Positions 52,858-61,904 of a DNA stretch of 64,000 nt are shown one piece after another. Position numbers and translations under genes: made by a program. Numbering within the stretch: position 1 is the first letter of the stretch; every line of letters begins with the position of its first letter. Origin of the DNA: Moorena producens 3L (GTDB lineage Bacteria; Cyanobacteriota; Cyanobacteriia; Cyanobacteriales; Coleofasciculaceae); NCBI RefSeq assembly GCF_000211815.1, contig NZ_GL890973.1, positions 180,820-244,819 of the forward strand, written 5' to 3'. Below the pieces are notes generated by a model that did not search any database, was not told the origin of the DNA, and worked only from the letters and a program-made list of their open reading frames with translations.

Positions 52858-53124
52858 CCCCCTGGTGCGCGACCCGATTTTAGCAATCCCACTCTAGCTC
52901 AGGATGAAGCGATTGAAACCATTGCCCGTTGGAGTGCTTTGTTCTTGCGCGCTAATCTTCTAGATGATGCCAACGCTTTTGAGTTTGTATTCGATACAGG
53001 GGCAAAATTAGATCCTAATGTCACTGTGATTGCTGAGGTGAAAACTGTTCCGGAACCAAGTTCCCTGTTTGGGGTATTGGCAGTAGCTATGGGCGGTATT
53101 AGTTGGCTGTGGCAGCGTAAATAG
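52858..53124 (+). pseudogene. C-terminal fragment of a PEP-CTERM protein
   Basis: The frame opens at the edge of IS607-type copy C and reads IETIARWSALFLRANLLDDA, LDPNVTVIAEVKT and then the PEP-CTERM sorting signal VPEPSSLFGVLAVAMGGISW with a basic end WQRK. PEP-CTERM proteins are exported and cut by an exosortase. The N-terminal part is missing and I did not find it on the other side of the insertion. Confidence 0.7.
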
Positions 53125-53357
53125 GGGTTAGTGTGCTGCCCAGGGTAAGGGCAAAAATTAAGGCTCTCCTAGAGTGGCTATGATAAATTAGTATAAAATA
53201 ATCGCCGTAAACCTTACTAAGTAAGCTTTTGAGTAATTTAAAAATGCATTTTTATTAAAATGGCATTTTTAGTTCATTGAATCCCTTGCTATTGAAGGGG
53301 TAATCGCTCATTTAAACTACTCATTTACCACACCCATTGTAGGAGAGCCAAAATTAA

Positions 53358-53526
53358 TACAGCGGTTTGCACTTCAGTTAGGTACTTTCGTTTTGGGTTT
53401 GTAGGGACTTCGGAGCAGGGAGCAGGGACTGAGGCCGTGGGCCACGCGGGGCGCGTTCGGAAGTGGGAAGTCGGAAGTGGGAAGAGGAGAAACAATGTGT
53501 ACCTGATAGTTATGCAAACCGCCGTA
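53358..53526. repeat. MITE with TACAGCGGTTTGCA / TGCAAACCGCCGTA ends, copy 1
   Basis: Terminal inverted repeats of 14 bp with one mismatch and TA at both ends. The interior has GTTAGGTACTTTCGTT, GGAGCAGGGAGCAGGGA and TGTGTACCTGATAGTTATGC. A second copy is at 60533. TA ends point to a Tc1/IS630-type mobiliser. Confidence 0.8.
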
Positions 53527-53757
53527 AGGAGTAATTATTACTAACAATATTGAAAAAAACTATTGAAAAAAAGTACAATAGTGCTGATAATCAAAGATTA
53601 CTATGGTCATAATACTTGCCTTTTATCACATTTTGGCTCAATTTTTTCTGGGCTTACCCTGCTCTCTACTCCCTACTCCCTAAAATCCCAAGGGCTGGGT
53701 AACTCACCCGATTGATAACTGCTATCTATTTAATAGAAAGAAAGGGGTTGAAAAAAA

Positions 53758-53856
53758 ATGCGATGCGCGAGCATTGAGCCGCTACGCGAACGCATTTGTT
53801 TTATGAATCTGGGGTATGCGATGCGCGAGCATTGAACCCCTACGCGATCGCATCAG
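53758..53856. repeat. Direct repeats ATGCGATGCGCGAGCATTGA
   Basis: Two copies of about 40 bp (ATGCGATGCGCGAGCATTGA, then CC-CTACGCGA) at about 53758 and 53816. The gap 53125-54006 holds this, the MITE, HIP1 sites and a GCGTAGCGTGGCCTACGGCC repeat at 53930, but no gene. Confidence 0.75.
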
Positions 53857-54006
53857 GGAGTTGACTTGGTGATCGCGAGAGCTATGCCATCCTGTAGGTG
53901 CGAGTATATAGGTGCGAGTATAGCGATCGCGTAGCGTGGCCTACGGCCAATCGCTTTCTTTGTTAACTTAGAGTAGGTTAAGTCAGACTAGAGGGACTAA
54001 AGAACC

Positions 54007-54855
54007 ATGAATGATCGTGATCAGATTCAGGACAAGCAGTCAACTGACCAGTCAGAGGAAAAATTATTCCGACAATGGTATCGTTTTATTAAGGATCATG
54101 GATTCACCTGGAAAGGAATTCTTTCTCGATATAAGGGTAACGGAAGTCTTGATGAAGTCCTTGATTCCACAAGAAGATTTACTCCTCTAGCAGATGCATC
54201 TCAAATTGAGCATTATGTGTGTTTTCTTAACCAAGACGATCCCTCGAAAGTCCAAGAAAATACGTGGATTATTGAAAAATGCGGTCCAGGTATCTCTCAC
54301 CCCATCGATCTGAGTTCAACGACGATGTTTTCATCTAAATCCTCTGGTATATTGAGTAGACCTTTTAGGAAAGACCAGGTCAACTTGACCGAGATTTACC
54401 TGTTGGAAGGGAACCGTCGTATCAGTGTGGTAATTAGCTATTTCCCCGATCGCTCCAAGGAATCAGGCAATCCATGTGTACTCTCCAGGATTTCCTTGTT
54501 CCGGGAAGTGAAACTTGACGTTGTCCCATTTCCCTGGTCTAATCAGAGACCAGAGGTAAGTAATCGGGATTATCCGAGCATTAAGGCGATAGATACCCTG
54601 GTATTACGATCAGGCACATTTGATGAAATTCCCCTGCCAGATTACCCTGTCCATTGGCCGAAGGACGGTCGATTAATCTTTGATTTTCCCGACGGAATTT
54701 CCATAAACGTGCCAGAAACCCTTGAGCCTGGCCACGATAGCACTCTTATCCTTAGTTGGAGATACAGCACCGATCGGATCAAGAGAGGGATTGCTAACTT
54801 CACGGATGATACCCGCACAGCTGATTTGATTACACAGGAATGCGTGATTGTCTAA
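54007..54855 (+). CDS. Uncharacterised protein, DUF3598-like (tentative)
   Basis: A 282-residue soluble protein. The N-terminal half (LFRQWYRFIKDHGFTWKGIL, SRYKGNG, STRRFTPLADASQIEHYVCF) and the beta-rich remainder (EIYLLEGNRRISVVISYFPD, LILSWRYSTDRI) resemble the calycin-like DUF3598 proteins of cyanobacteria; I am not certain. No catalytic motif is visible. It lies 136 bp upstream of the Rieske oxygenase on the same strand, so a joint role in tetrapyrrole or natural-product chemistry is possible. The ATG start is clear. Confidence 0.6.
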   Translation: MNDRDQIQDKQSTDQSEEKLFRQWYRFIKDHGFTWKGILSRYKGNGSLDEVLDSTRRFTPLADASQIEHYVCFLNQDDPSKVQENTWIIEKCGPGISHPIDLSSTTMFSSKSSGILSRPFRKDQVNLTEIYLLEGNRRISVVISYFPDRSKESGNPCVLSRISLFREVKLDVVPFPWSNQRPEVSNRDYPSIKAIDTLVLRSGTFDEIPLPDYPVHWPKDGRLIFDFPDGISINVPETLEPGHDSTLILSWRYSTDRIKRGIANFTDDTRTADLITQECVIV

Positions 54856-54990
54856 AAATAGGGTGGGCAATGTCTAGCAAGCCTTAGTACTAAGATTGAC
54901 ATTAAAGGTTTAGTATTGCTGGCGTCAGTGCCGAAAAAGCTCCAGATTCGCCATCTTTGATGGTCAGTTGTTTCATAGAGGAAGTTATCT

Positions 54991-56349
54991 ATGAGAGTTG
55001 ATACCAAAACACCAGAAGCAGTACAAAAAACTGGCACCGCTCCTATAGCTGAAACACAGCAAGAGTTCAACTGGCAGCAGTGCTGGTATCCTGTTACCTT
55101 TGTGCAAGACCTGCCCACAGACCGTCCTTACAGCTTTTCCCTGTACGACGAGCCTTTGGTCTTGTTCAGAAACCAAGATGGTAAGCTAGCCTGTTTAACA
55201 AACCGCTGCCCTCACCGCGCCGCTAAACTCTCAGAGGGACAAATCATTGATGGTAAAATTGAGTGCTTATATCACGGCTGGCAATTTGGTCGAGATGGTC
55301 AATGTTTACACATTCCCCAGTTACCAGAAGATGCCAAGATTCCAGCCAAAGCCTGTGTGCAATCCTTTACGGTTGTGGAACGGCAAGGTATTGTCTGGGT
55401 ATGGATGGGGAAACCTGAAGCTGCTGATCAAGAGGGAATCCCAACTGTAGCGGATTTGGACAATCCTACAGTTGCCAGCTCAGACTATATGATAGACCTC
55501 CCCTACGACCAAACCTATTTTATAGAAAATGCCCTCGATCCCTCTCACCTCTACATCAGTCACGAGGGCACCCTAAGTAGTCGAAAATACGCTCAACCCT
55601 TAGAAATGGAAGTCCTGGAAAGTTCTACTTTTGGGATTCGAGGCAGGTACCGAAAAACCAGGCAAAAGAATAGCCCATGGGTAAACCTTGATTTCGTTGC
55701 TCCCAATTTAGTGACCTACAGAAGCTCAAGTGGGGAAAAATCAGTTCGTATCGGTGGAGCAGCACTTTATTCCCTTCCTCTAGGTAAAGGCAAATGCCGT
55801 ATTATTATCAGGAATTATAATAATCACTCTACCTGGAAACTGAAGCTACAGCCTCGTTGGATGGAACACTGGTACCGAGACAAATTCTTAGAAGAAGATT
55901 TACCACTTGTGGTGGGACAGCAGGCAGAAGTGGAGCGGTTGGGAACAAGCCTAAACTCACTGTATTTACAACTCAAAACATCGGATATGTTGTTGATTGA
56001 GTATCGCAAGTGGCTCGATAAGTTCGGAACGTCTTTACCTTTTTATCAAGGCTATTCCACCAGGAAGCTATCCCAGAAAGAACGAGAGGATAATCAGCAA
56101 CCAGCTCCCCTAGACCGATTAAGGCGACATACTCAAATCTGTGGTTCCTGCAATCGAGCCTATCAGGTAACCAACCGGTTAAAAACGACTTTTGTGGGAG
56201 TAGCGATCGCATTGGCGGCTTTGGCAATAGTTACGGATGGTTCTGGGACTGAACTAATAGCTAGTTTAGGGTCTGGCTCAGCCGTTGTTATAGCAACAGT
56301 TGCCCATCAAGTTAAAACCCATTTCGAGCGTTCTTACACTCGTCATTAA
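54991..56349 (+). CDS. Rieske non-haem iron oxygenase (pheophorbide a oxygenase type), membrane-anchored
   Basis: A 452-residue oxygenase. The Rieske centre is CPH (NRCPHRAA, about residue 72) and CLYHGWQF (about 92). The mononuclear-iron site is in FIENALDPSHLYISHEGT (about 180-196). A C-terminal CGSCNRAY (CxxC, about 385) and two hydrophobic helices (FVGVAIALAALAIVTDG; SAVVIATVAH) match the PaO/Tic55/CAO group. Such enzymes oxygenate chlorophyll derivatives or related ring systems with electrons from ferredoxin. The substrate here is unknown. A MITE-like repeat separates it from a methyltransferase gene. Confidence 0.88.
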   Translation: MRVDTKTPEAVQKTGTAPIAETQQEFNWQQCWYPVTFVQDLPTDRPYSFSLYDEPLVLFRNQDGKLACLTNRCPHRAAKLSEGQIIDGKIECLYHGWQFGRDGQCLHIPQLPEDAKIPAKACVQSFTVVERQGIVWVWMGKPEAADQEGIPTVADLDNPTVASSDYMIDLPYDQTYFIENALDPSHLYISHEGTLSSRKYAQPLEMEVLESSTFGIRGRYRKTRQKNSPWVNLDFVAPNLVTYRSSSGEKSVRIGGAALYSLPLGKGKCRIIIRNYNNHSTWKLKLQPRWMEHWYRDKFLEEDLPLVVGQQAEVERLGTSLNSLYLQLKTSDMLLIEYRKWLDKFGTSLPFYQGYSTRKLSQKEREDNQQPAPLDRLRRHTQICGSCNRAYQVTNRLKTTFVGVAIALAALAIVTDGSGTELIASLGSGSAVVIATVAHQVKTHFERSYTRH

Positions 56350-56372
56350 GGCTAATTTTGGCTCAACGCCAT

Positions 56373-56742
56373 GTAAGCATTCAGGCGTCAGCTATCAGCC
56401 GTCAGCTTATTTTATTCAAAAGCTGTTCGGTGTAGCTTGCGCTATGGGCATAAACTGTTGCCGTAGCGTAGCCACAGGCTTTTGGCTGATAGCTGATAGC
56501 ACCTCAAGTAGCCTGTGCCACGCTACGGGAAAAGCTTTTGAATAAAACAGGTAACCATTCATTTAATATGAGTTAAGTCTGCTGACGGCACCTCAAGTAG
56601 CGTGAGCTCTTATAGCAGTCGCCAGGGTAATTAGGACATGACAAAAGTCTCAAACTACAGTTTGGCTTGAGTTTAACTTCTGACAAATGACTTCTGACAA
56701 ATGACTTCTGCTATAGCTCACGGCTGACGGCTGAATGCTTAC
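56373..56742. repeat. MITE-like element, GTAAGCATTCAGGC...GCTGAATGCTTAC
   Basis: The largest member of the family in the window (about 370 bp), with the ends GTAAGCATTCAG and CTGAATGCTTAC. The interior has CTTCTGACAAATGA twice and a CTATGGGCATAAACTGTTGC segment. No reading frame in it is convincing. Confidence 0.7.
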
Positions 56743-56771
56743 CTAACAGCTACCAAAAAGATTACCGAAAG

Positions 56772-57599
56772 ATGACAATACCCACCAATAATCCCAAGGA
56801 ATTTAGACAATTTGAATATTGTGGATGGCAACAGTCAGTAGACCAATACCATTCCTCTTTTTCGTCTCTGACTAGCCAAACTATCGACACTCTGCTCGAT
56901 AGTGTAAATGCGGCAATGGATATGGAATTACTTGATATTGCCACTGGTCCTGGTTATGTGGCTGCCCAGGCCCAGAAGCGAGGATGTAAGGTGACGGGGG
57001 TAGATTTATCAGACGCTATGGTTGCCAAAGCACGGCAACTGAATCCCCAGATCGAATTTTTTCAGGGGGAAGCCGAATCATTACCCTTTGCCGAATCTCG
57101 ATATCAAGCAGCCGTAATGAACTTTGGAATTTTGCATTTGGCTGAACCAGAAAAGGCACTGGGTGAAGCATTTCGGGTAATTCGTAGCCAGGCCAAGTTT
57201 GGCTTTACTGTGTGGAGTAAGCCAGAAAAATCGATAGCGTTGAAGATTATGAATAAGGCGATTGAGACCTATAAAAATTCAGAGGTTACTCTTCCAGAAG
57301 GGCCGCCATTTTTTCTATTTAGTGAACCAGATTATTGCTTCAAGTGTTTGCAAAATTTAGGATTTCAAAATCCTTCTGTACAGGAAATTCCCCTAGTCTG
57401 GGAACTTACCAGTGCCGATGAACTTTTTGATGCTTTTTATAAAGGCACCGCCAGAACAGGTGGTATACTGCGCGCTCAAACTAGTAAATCCCTTGACAAT
57501 ATACGGGCAGCAATTCACCAGAACACTGCAAGCTATAGGCAAAATAATCGACTGCTTCTGCCTATGTCAGCCCTAGTTGTATCTGCTCAGAAACCTTGA
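56772..57599 (+). CDS. Class I SAM-dependent methyltransferase (UbiE/type-11-like)
   Basis: A 275-residue methyltransferase: LLDIATGPGYVAAQAQKRGC (motif I), TGVDLSDAMVAKAR, EFFQGEAESLPFAESRYQAA, and MNFGILHLAEPEKAL. The C-terminal part (PPFFLFSEPDYCFKCL, VWELTSADELFDAFYKGT) resembles small-molecule methyltransferases. The substrate is unknown. It follows the Rieske oxygenase by about 420 bp including a repeat element, on the same strand. Confidence 0.85.
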   Translation: MTIPTNNPKEFRQFEYCGWQQSVDQYHSSFSSLTSQTIDTLLDSVNAAMDMELLDIATGPGYVAAQAQKRGCKVTGVDLSDAMVAKARQLNPQIEFFQGEAESLPFAESRYQAAVMNFGILHLAEPEKALGEAFRVIRSQAKFGFTVWSKPEKSIALKIMNKAIETYKNSEVTLPEGPPFFLFSEPDYCFKCLQNLGFQNPSVQEIPLVWELTSADELFDAFYKGTARTGGILRAQTSKSLDNIRAAIHQNTASYRQNNRLLLPMSALVVSAQKP

Positions 57600-57689
57600 A
57601 CTCTTCCCCAACTAAAGTAATACCAATTCTTCAAACTAGGACTACAGATCCAGATGAGGAGATGGGGCACTCACAGGGGTAGGTTTTTT

Positions 57690-57857
57690 ACATTAGGGAA
57701 CTGATCGAAAAAGCTGGGTGTGAATTACTGTTCTTGCCCACCTATTCCCCTGACTTCAACCCCATCAAGCATTGGTGGCACAAAGAGAAGACGGCCATTA
57801 GGAAAGAGTTGCCTAAGTATGATTTTAATCTTGACAAGGTAGTCGATGCAGCCTGAC
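57690..57857 (+). pseudogene. IS630-family transposase C-terminal remnant
   Basis: The frame ELIEKAGCELLFLPTYSPDF and NPIKHWWHKEKTAIRKELPK is the conserved DDE end of IS630-type transposases. Stops lie before and after. It cuts in between the methyltransferase and the nucleotidyltransferase gene. Confidence 0.75.
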
Positions 57858-57913
57858 AGGATCTGTAAATATAACAGCGCGCAGTGCTATAAAGGCCATC
57901 TGCCAATGTGCTG

Positions 57914-58657
57914 TCACTGAGCATCTTTCTGGAGAATTGCTGGGTAGATTTGCTCTGTTGCTCTGGCAAGCTGGTATCGGTCATCAATTTCTGCCCAGAG
58001 TAGATCGCTAATCACCGTATAGTAAACTGGATAGGATTTTGCTGCTGCTATCAGCCCATCAGTTTCATAATTCAGCTTGAGGCTCGTTTTAAATCCTACG
58101 GTGGCTTGGGCCAACATACTTTGAAACAAAGGCTGGGATATTTTGGAAATACCGACCAATTCACCGGCAATTTGACTCCCCAGTTCAGCCTTATTTTTAG
58201 ACATCGCAACGATTGTCTCACCTGAGGTTTCCACATACACTTCATCGCCAGCATTGGTTTTACCAGATAGCAAGACGACATTGTCTTTAGGAAAGTTCAA
58301 GACTGCTGTCAAAGCAAGCTTTTCGTAAATCAGATCTGATTCCAACAATAGAAAATCACCCTCAATCAGCTCACGGGCACAATAGAGGGAATACATGGTA
58401 CCTGATTCGGCATAGTGTGGGTTATGAACCGTCAATATCTGATCATTAAAACGTTGCTGGAGACGCTCATAAAAGTCAGATAAATGACCAGTGACAATGA
58501 TGATGCGCTGGATACCGCAGGCAGTCAGGCGCTCTATGGATTCCTCAATAATGGGTTGCTCTCCCAACTGGAGAAATCCTTTAGGAGCCGATTGCCCTAG
58601 TTTCTGCAGTCTAATGCCCATGCCAGCAGCTAGAATAACAGCTGTTTCTACTTTCAT
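57914..58657 (-). CDS. Nucleotidyltransferase, phosphocholine/phosphonate cytidylyltransferase type
   Basis: A 247-residue NTP transferase with the signature LAAGMGIRLQKLGQSAPKGF (residues about 9-28, with the PK of the family), IIIVTGHLSDFY, ESGTMYSLYCAREL and LLLESDLIYE. The layout and the GTMYSL-ESD pair resemble LicC and phosphonate CTP-transferases rather than glucose-1-phosphate enzymes. It would form a CDP-alcohol from a phosphorylated small alcohol. Its ATG shares one base with the stop of the upstream methyltransferase (TAATG overlap), so both are translationally coupled. Confidence 0.82.
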   Translation of the reverse strand: MKVETAVILAAGMGIRLQKLGQSAPKGFLQLGEQPIIEESIERLTACGIQRIIIVTGHLSDFYERLQQRFNDQILTVHNPHYAESGTMYSLYCARELIEGDFLLLESDLIYEKLALTAVLNFPKDNVVLLSGKTNAGDEVYVETSGETIVAMSKNKAELGSQIAGELVGISKISQPLFQSMLAQATVGFKTSLKLNYETDGLIAAAKSYPVYYTVISDLLWAEIDDRYQLARATEQIYPAILQKDAQ

Positions 58658-59355
58658 TAGTGTTTATGGATCAAGACATTGAAACGATATTTGCTATTGT
58701 CGTAGCCTTGAAGGCACTGATCTTCAGTCGTTACTTCAACCGACTCAGTTGCTAGAACTTGTTGGAACCAGTCCTTGCTGTAGTATAAATGATCGAGTCC
58801 CCGATACCTCTGCTCATATTCCGCATCTCCGATGGCTGCTTTCCGGGCACTGATTGCTGCTTCCTGCTTAGACAGATCAGGAAGATCAAGAACGCCGATA
58901 CTTTTCTGGGCGATTTGAACCATGCCCCGGAGTACTTCTGCTGCATACTCATAGGTTGGGAAATAATGGAAGACTCCCCCTGACACCACAACATCGAATT
59001 GACGGTCTCTTGGTAGATCAATTGCTTCTCCTAGGCTAATCGTGGCTTGGGGCATGGCCACTCGGGCAATTTTGACCAAGTTAGCTGAGTAGTCAATTCC
59101 CGCGACGGGGTTTCCTTGTTGGTAAAACGGATAGAGAAAAGCACCCGCACCACACCCAACTTCCAACAATGAATCCTTTGGGGTGATGTTGAGCCGAGCC
59201 GCGATATGCTTCCCATAAGCCATCCAGCCAGATTCTTGCACACCTGATGACCAGGGAGGATCGTAGCCATTTGCAACCAGCAAAGAAACTAAAGTTGGCT
59301 GCTCTGCGTGATCAGCCTGTCTGCGATTCCAGATGTCGTGCCAATTGTTCTGCAA
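58657..59355 (-). CDS. Class I SAM-dependent methyltransferase coupled to the nucleotidyltransferase
   Basis: A 232-residue methyltransferase: LLEVGCGAGAFLYPFYQQGN (motif I), AGIDYSANLVKIAR, ISLGEAIDLPRDRQFDVVVS and SGGVFHYFPTYEYA. The start MQNNWHDIWNRRQADH is typical of small methyltransferases encoded in polar-headgroup or polysaccharide clusters. It overlaps the nucleotidyltransferase gene by one base. A plausible role is methylation of the alcohol or amine that the partner activates. The substrate is not known. Confidence 0.85.
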   Translation of the reverse strand: MQNNWHDIWNRRQADHAEQPTLVSLLVANGYDPPWSSGVQESGWMAYGKHIAARLNITPKDSLLEVGCGAGAFLYPFYQQGNPVAGIDYSANLVKIARVAMPQATISLGEAIDLPRDRQFDVVVSGGVFHYFPTYEYAAEVLRGMVQIAQKSIGVLDLPDLSKQEAAISARKAAIGDAEYEQRYRGLDHLYYSKDWFQQVLATESVEVTTEDQCLQGYDNSKYRFNVLIHKH

Positions 59356-59599
59356 TGTCTAATCTTTAAATAGCTCTAAAACAATATGTATGTTACACCC
59401 TAATGTATTACTTTGTCTACAGTGAGCATCTCTATTCAGCAATTATGATTTGGGAAAAGATACAAATCATGTTCTATGGTGTTTGTAGAGAACATATTAA
59501 AATTTTTATATCAGATTTCTATAAATTATTCATATTGGATTATTTTCTTGACCAGTTTAAGCGATCGCCAACAGAACTGAATAACGTAATATTTATCCG

Positions 59600-60448
59600 T
59601 CACAGTTTACCATAAGTTGCAAAAACTGGATGACTGAGTATTTTTATATCTTCTTCACTTAATGAGGGATGCCATACATCGATAACTAAGACAACTCTTG
59701 ATTTTTCCCCTTGATGCAATACTTCATGCTCGAAAGAATCGTCAAACGCCATAGCTTTACCTTGGTGCCAAAAGCGCCATTCATTTCCTACTCGTATTTT
59801 TGCACTTTCTGGTTCGGGTATGCGCACTCCTAAATGGTATCTCAATCTTAAGTTTGAAGAACCACTATGGGGCAATATATGACTATCAGAAACTAACTCG
59901 GAAAACAGCACAAAACCAAAGTTAATACAAAGGGGTAATTTTTCGAGTATTGAAAGTGTTTTTGGGCATAAATATGCTATAGCTTGTTTCTCTCGCCCAG
60001 TAGAAAAAATAAATATACCATTCCATTGACCTGACCCCATTAAGCTAACATGATCGGGATGTTCTTTCATATATTCATCTATTTTGTTGTACTCAGATAT
60101 AATTATTTCGGCATTTTGTTCGAGGATTGAGGTAATTTCATCGTTATCATCAAACCACGGTTTACTGTTGAGGGATGTACAGTACCAAACACTAGGGTTC
60201 GGATGGTTGATACCATCTTCTTCCCTGTGGGAATAGTAAATAGTATTGATGTCGTAATTTTTGGCAATCGCATCTCGTTTTCGTTGGAATATGTGTGCGT
60301 TAAATATGTGAAAAATTCCGCGCCAACTGACTGCATATTTTAAGGGTAAGTCATACCAAAATAAGTTGTTTAAATTTTCGGATTCTACACCATTTAATAA
60401 TCTAGCGATATCCCGAGAGTCTTGGATATATTTAATGTATTTTTTCAT
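59600..60448 (-). CDS. Aspartyl/asparaginyl beta-hydroxylase-type Fe(II)/2OG oxygenase
   Basis: A 282-residue protein. The C-terminal 120 residues have the family core: HILPHSGSSNLRLRYHLGVR (first His, about 190), RVGNEWRFWHQGKAMAFDDS, FEHEVLHQG (second His, about 241) and RVVLVIDVWHP with the 2OG-binding Arg. The N-terminal part (WYCTSLNSKPWFDDNDE) is as in other members. Such enzymes hydroxylate Asp/Asn residues or small molecules, including lipid and natural-product intermediates. It lies among the methyltransferases on the minus strand. Confidence 0.88.
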   Translation of the reverse strand: MKKYIKYIQDSRDIARLLNGVESENLNNLFWYDLPLKYAVSWRGIFHIFNAHIFQRKRDAIAKNYDINTIYYSHREEDGINHPNPSVWYCTSLNSKPWFDDNDEITSILEQNAEIIISEYNKIDEYMKEHPDHVSLMGSGQWNGIFIFSTGREKQAIAYLCPKTLSILEKLPLCINFGFVLFSELVSDSHILPHSGSSNLRLRYHLGVRIPEPESAKIRVGNEWRFWHQGKAMAFDDSFEHEVLHQGEKSRVVLVIDVWHPSLSEEDIKILSHPVFATYGKL

Positions 60449-60532
60449 CGTTAATAGTTATGGTTAATTGTGTATAATATTATCGTTTATAATTCTACCC
60501 CCTTGAACAGTTAAGCGGATAATGATGTGATC

Positions 60533-60679
60533 TACAGCGGTTTGCACTTGCTGTTAGGTACTTTCGTTATCGGTTTTTAGGGAGCAGGGAGCAGGGAGCA
60601 GGGAGCAGGGAAGTCGGAAGTGGGAACAGGGAAGAGGGAAAAAAATCTTGTGTACCTGATAGTTATGCAAACCGCCGTA
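60533..60679. repeat. MITE with TACAGCGGTTTGCA / TGCAAACCGCCGTA ends, copy 2
   Basis: Same ends as the copy at 53358; the interior varies by tandem GGGAGCA units (four here). Confidence 0.8.
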
Positions 60680-60719
60680 ATTTCTGAGGCTAACTTTAAG
60701 TTGATCAATCCTGGAGGGG

Positions 60720-60830
60720 GATAAACTTTTGGAATGGGCATCTTGTTGTGGAACGGGCATCTTGTTGTGGAACGGGCATCTTGGTGGAACGGGCATCTTG
60801 CCCATTATCAATATTTTCGGGCAGGCAGGA
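60720..60830. repeat. Tandem GGAACGGGCATCTTGTTGT units
   Basis: Four copies of GGAACGGGCATCTTG with short spacers. Similar words occur at 15640-15690. The rest of 60449-60960 has no gene. Confidence 0.75.
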
Positions 60831-60960
60831 TGCCCACCCCACTCCTATTAATTGCTTAATTCAGCAACGCCCATAAAACCATATCTATGGTATACCTCAG
60901 TGTAATATTATGAGGACATAGAATATCATCGATAACACCGAAAATTGTAAAAACAAAGCC

Positions 60961-61800
60961 ATGATTAAAGAATATGAAAACTATCAGGATACATCCAAAA
61001 ACTACGACACCACTCGTATCCCAATCGGGGTTGAGATTTTATTAGGTTGCTTTGCGACTACCCCTCGTCCTTTGCCAGAGCAGGTGATCTTGGATGGTGG
61101 GTGTGGTACTGGAAACTATATCCAGGCGTTGAAGAGCAAAGTCAATAGCCTGTGGGGTCTAGAATTCAATGGGGGAATGTTGGCGCAAGCAACAGAAAAG
61201 TTCCGCAATCACCCCAATATTCACTTAGATCAAGGCAGTCTTATCGATCTTCCCTATGAGAATGAAACCTTTGATGGGATAATGTGTAACCAGGTTCTCC
61301 ATCACTTGGGTTCCGACGACGCAGCTCAGGAAAATTTTCCTGAACTGAACCAGGTGTTTGAGCAAGCGTATCGAGTGCTGCGTCCCCAAGGCGTATTTGT
61401 GTGTAATACCAGCAGTCATCCACAGATTTATGATGGATTTTGGTGGGCTGATCTGATTCCAGACGCGGTATCAAGAATCGCTAAACGTATGCCACCCATA
61501 GCATGCATTACTCAGAAATTGGATCAAGCTGGCTTTTGCTTTGGGGGCATTGTTGTTCCAATTCATGCTGTTATGCAAGGTGACAATTACCTTGACCCAG
61601 AAGGCCCCCTCAAGCAAACCTATCGGAATGGTGATTCTACTTGGTCTTTGGCGAAGCAAGGGGAATTAGAACAAGCATTGGAGCGAGTTGGAAATATGAA
61701 CAAGGATGGAAGCATCGTTCACTATCTTGAGCAACGGGAAAGTTTGCGCCAAAAATTGGGGCAAACTACCTTTGTTTATGCCTACAAGAAACAGAGTTGA
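60961..61800 (+). CDS. Class I SAM-dependent methyltransferase, oppositely oriented
   Basis: A 279-residue methyltransferase: VILDGGCGTGNYIQALKSKV (motif I), LEFNGGMLAQATEKF, LDQGSLIDLPYENETFDGIM and CNQVLHHLGSDDAAQENF. The C-terminal part (KQTYRNGDSTWSLAKQGELE) is a family-specific extension. It is the only plus-strand gene between 57.9 kb and the right edge, so it may have its own promoter, or it may be unrelated to the minus-strand genes. ATG start at 60961. Confidence 0.85.
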   Translation: MIKEYENYQDTSKNYDTTRIPIGVEILLGCFATTPRPLPEQVILDGGCGTGNYIQALKSKVNSLWGLEFNGGMLAQATEKFRNHPNIHLDQGSLIDLPYENETFDGIMCNQVLHHLGSDDAAQENFPELNQVFEQAYRVLRPQGVFVCNTSSHPQIYDGFWWADLIPDAVSRIAKRMPPIACITQKLDQAGFCFGGIVVPIHAVMQGDNYLDPEGPLKQTYRNGDSTWSLAKQGELEQALERVGNMNKDGSIVHYLEQRESLRQKLGQTTFVYAYKKQS

Positions 61801-61904
61801 GAGCCTCCATGTTTTAATTTCTAGAAGGACGTGAATTAACGACCTTTTAGAATCTCCAATGCTATGGGCTAAGGCGCAAGCTTCGCCAACAGCCCAGAGA
61901 GACA

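Larger units (their letters stand above)
51064..52860 (-). mobile_element. Degenerate IS607-type element, copy C
   Basis: Aligns with copy B (31753-33655) over its length without the 112-bp insertion. The ends are inferred from where the two copies stop matching. tnpA has a nonsense codon and tnpB the same 24-nt stop insert as copy B. It lies beside a PEP-CTERM gene fragment. Confidence 0.65.

Noticed and set aside
57914..58657. Glucose-1-phosphate nucleotidyltransferase (RmlA/GalU type)
   Set aside because: Length and the GTMYSL and ESD motifs fit LicC/phosphonate-type cytidylyltransferases better, and no sugar-nucleotide genes are adjacent.
59403..59615. 70-residue frame between the methyltransferase and the 2OG oxygenase genes
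   Set aside because: AT-rich chance frame, no start signal, overlaps the end of the oxygenase gene on the other strand.
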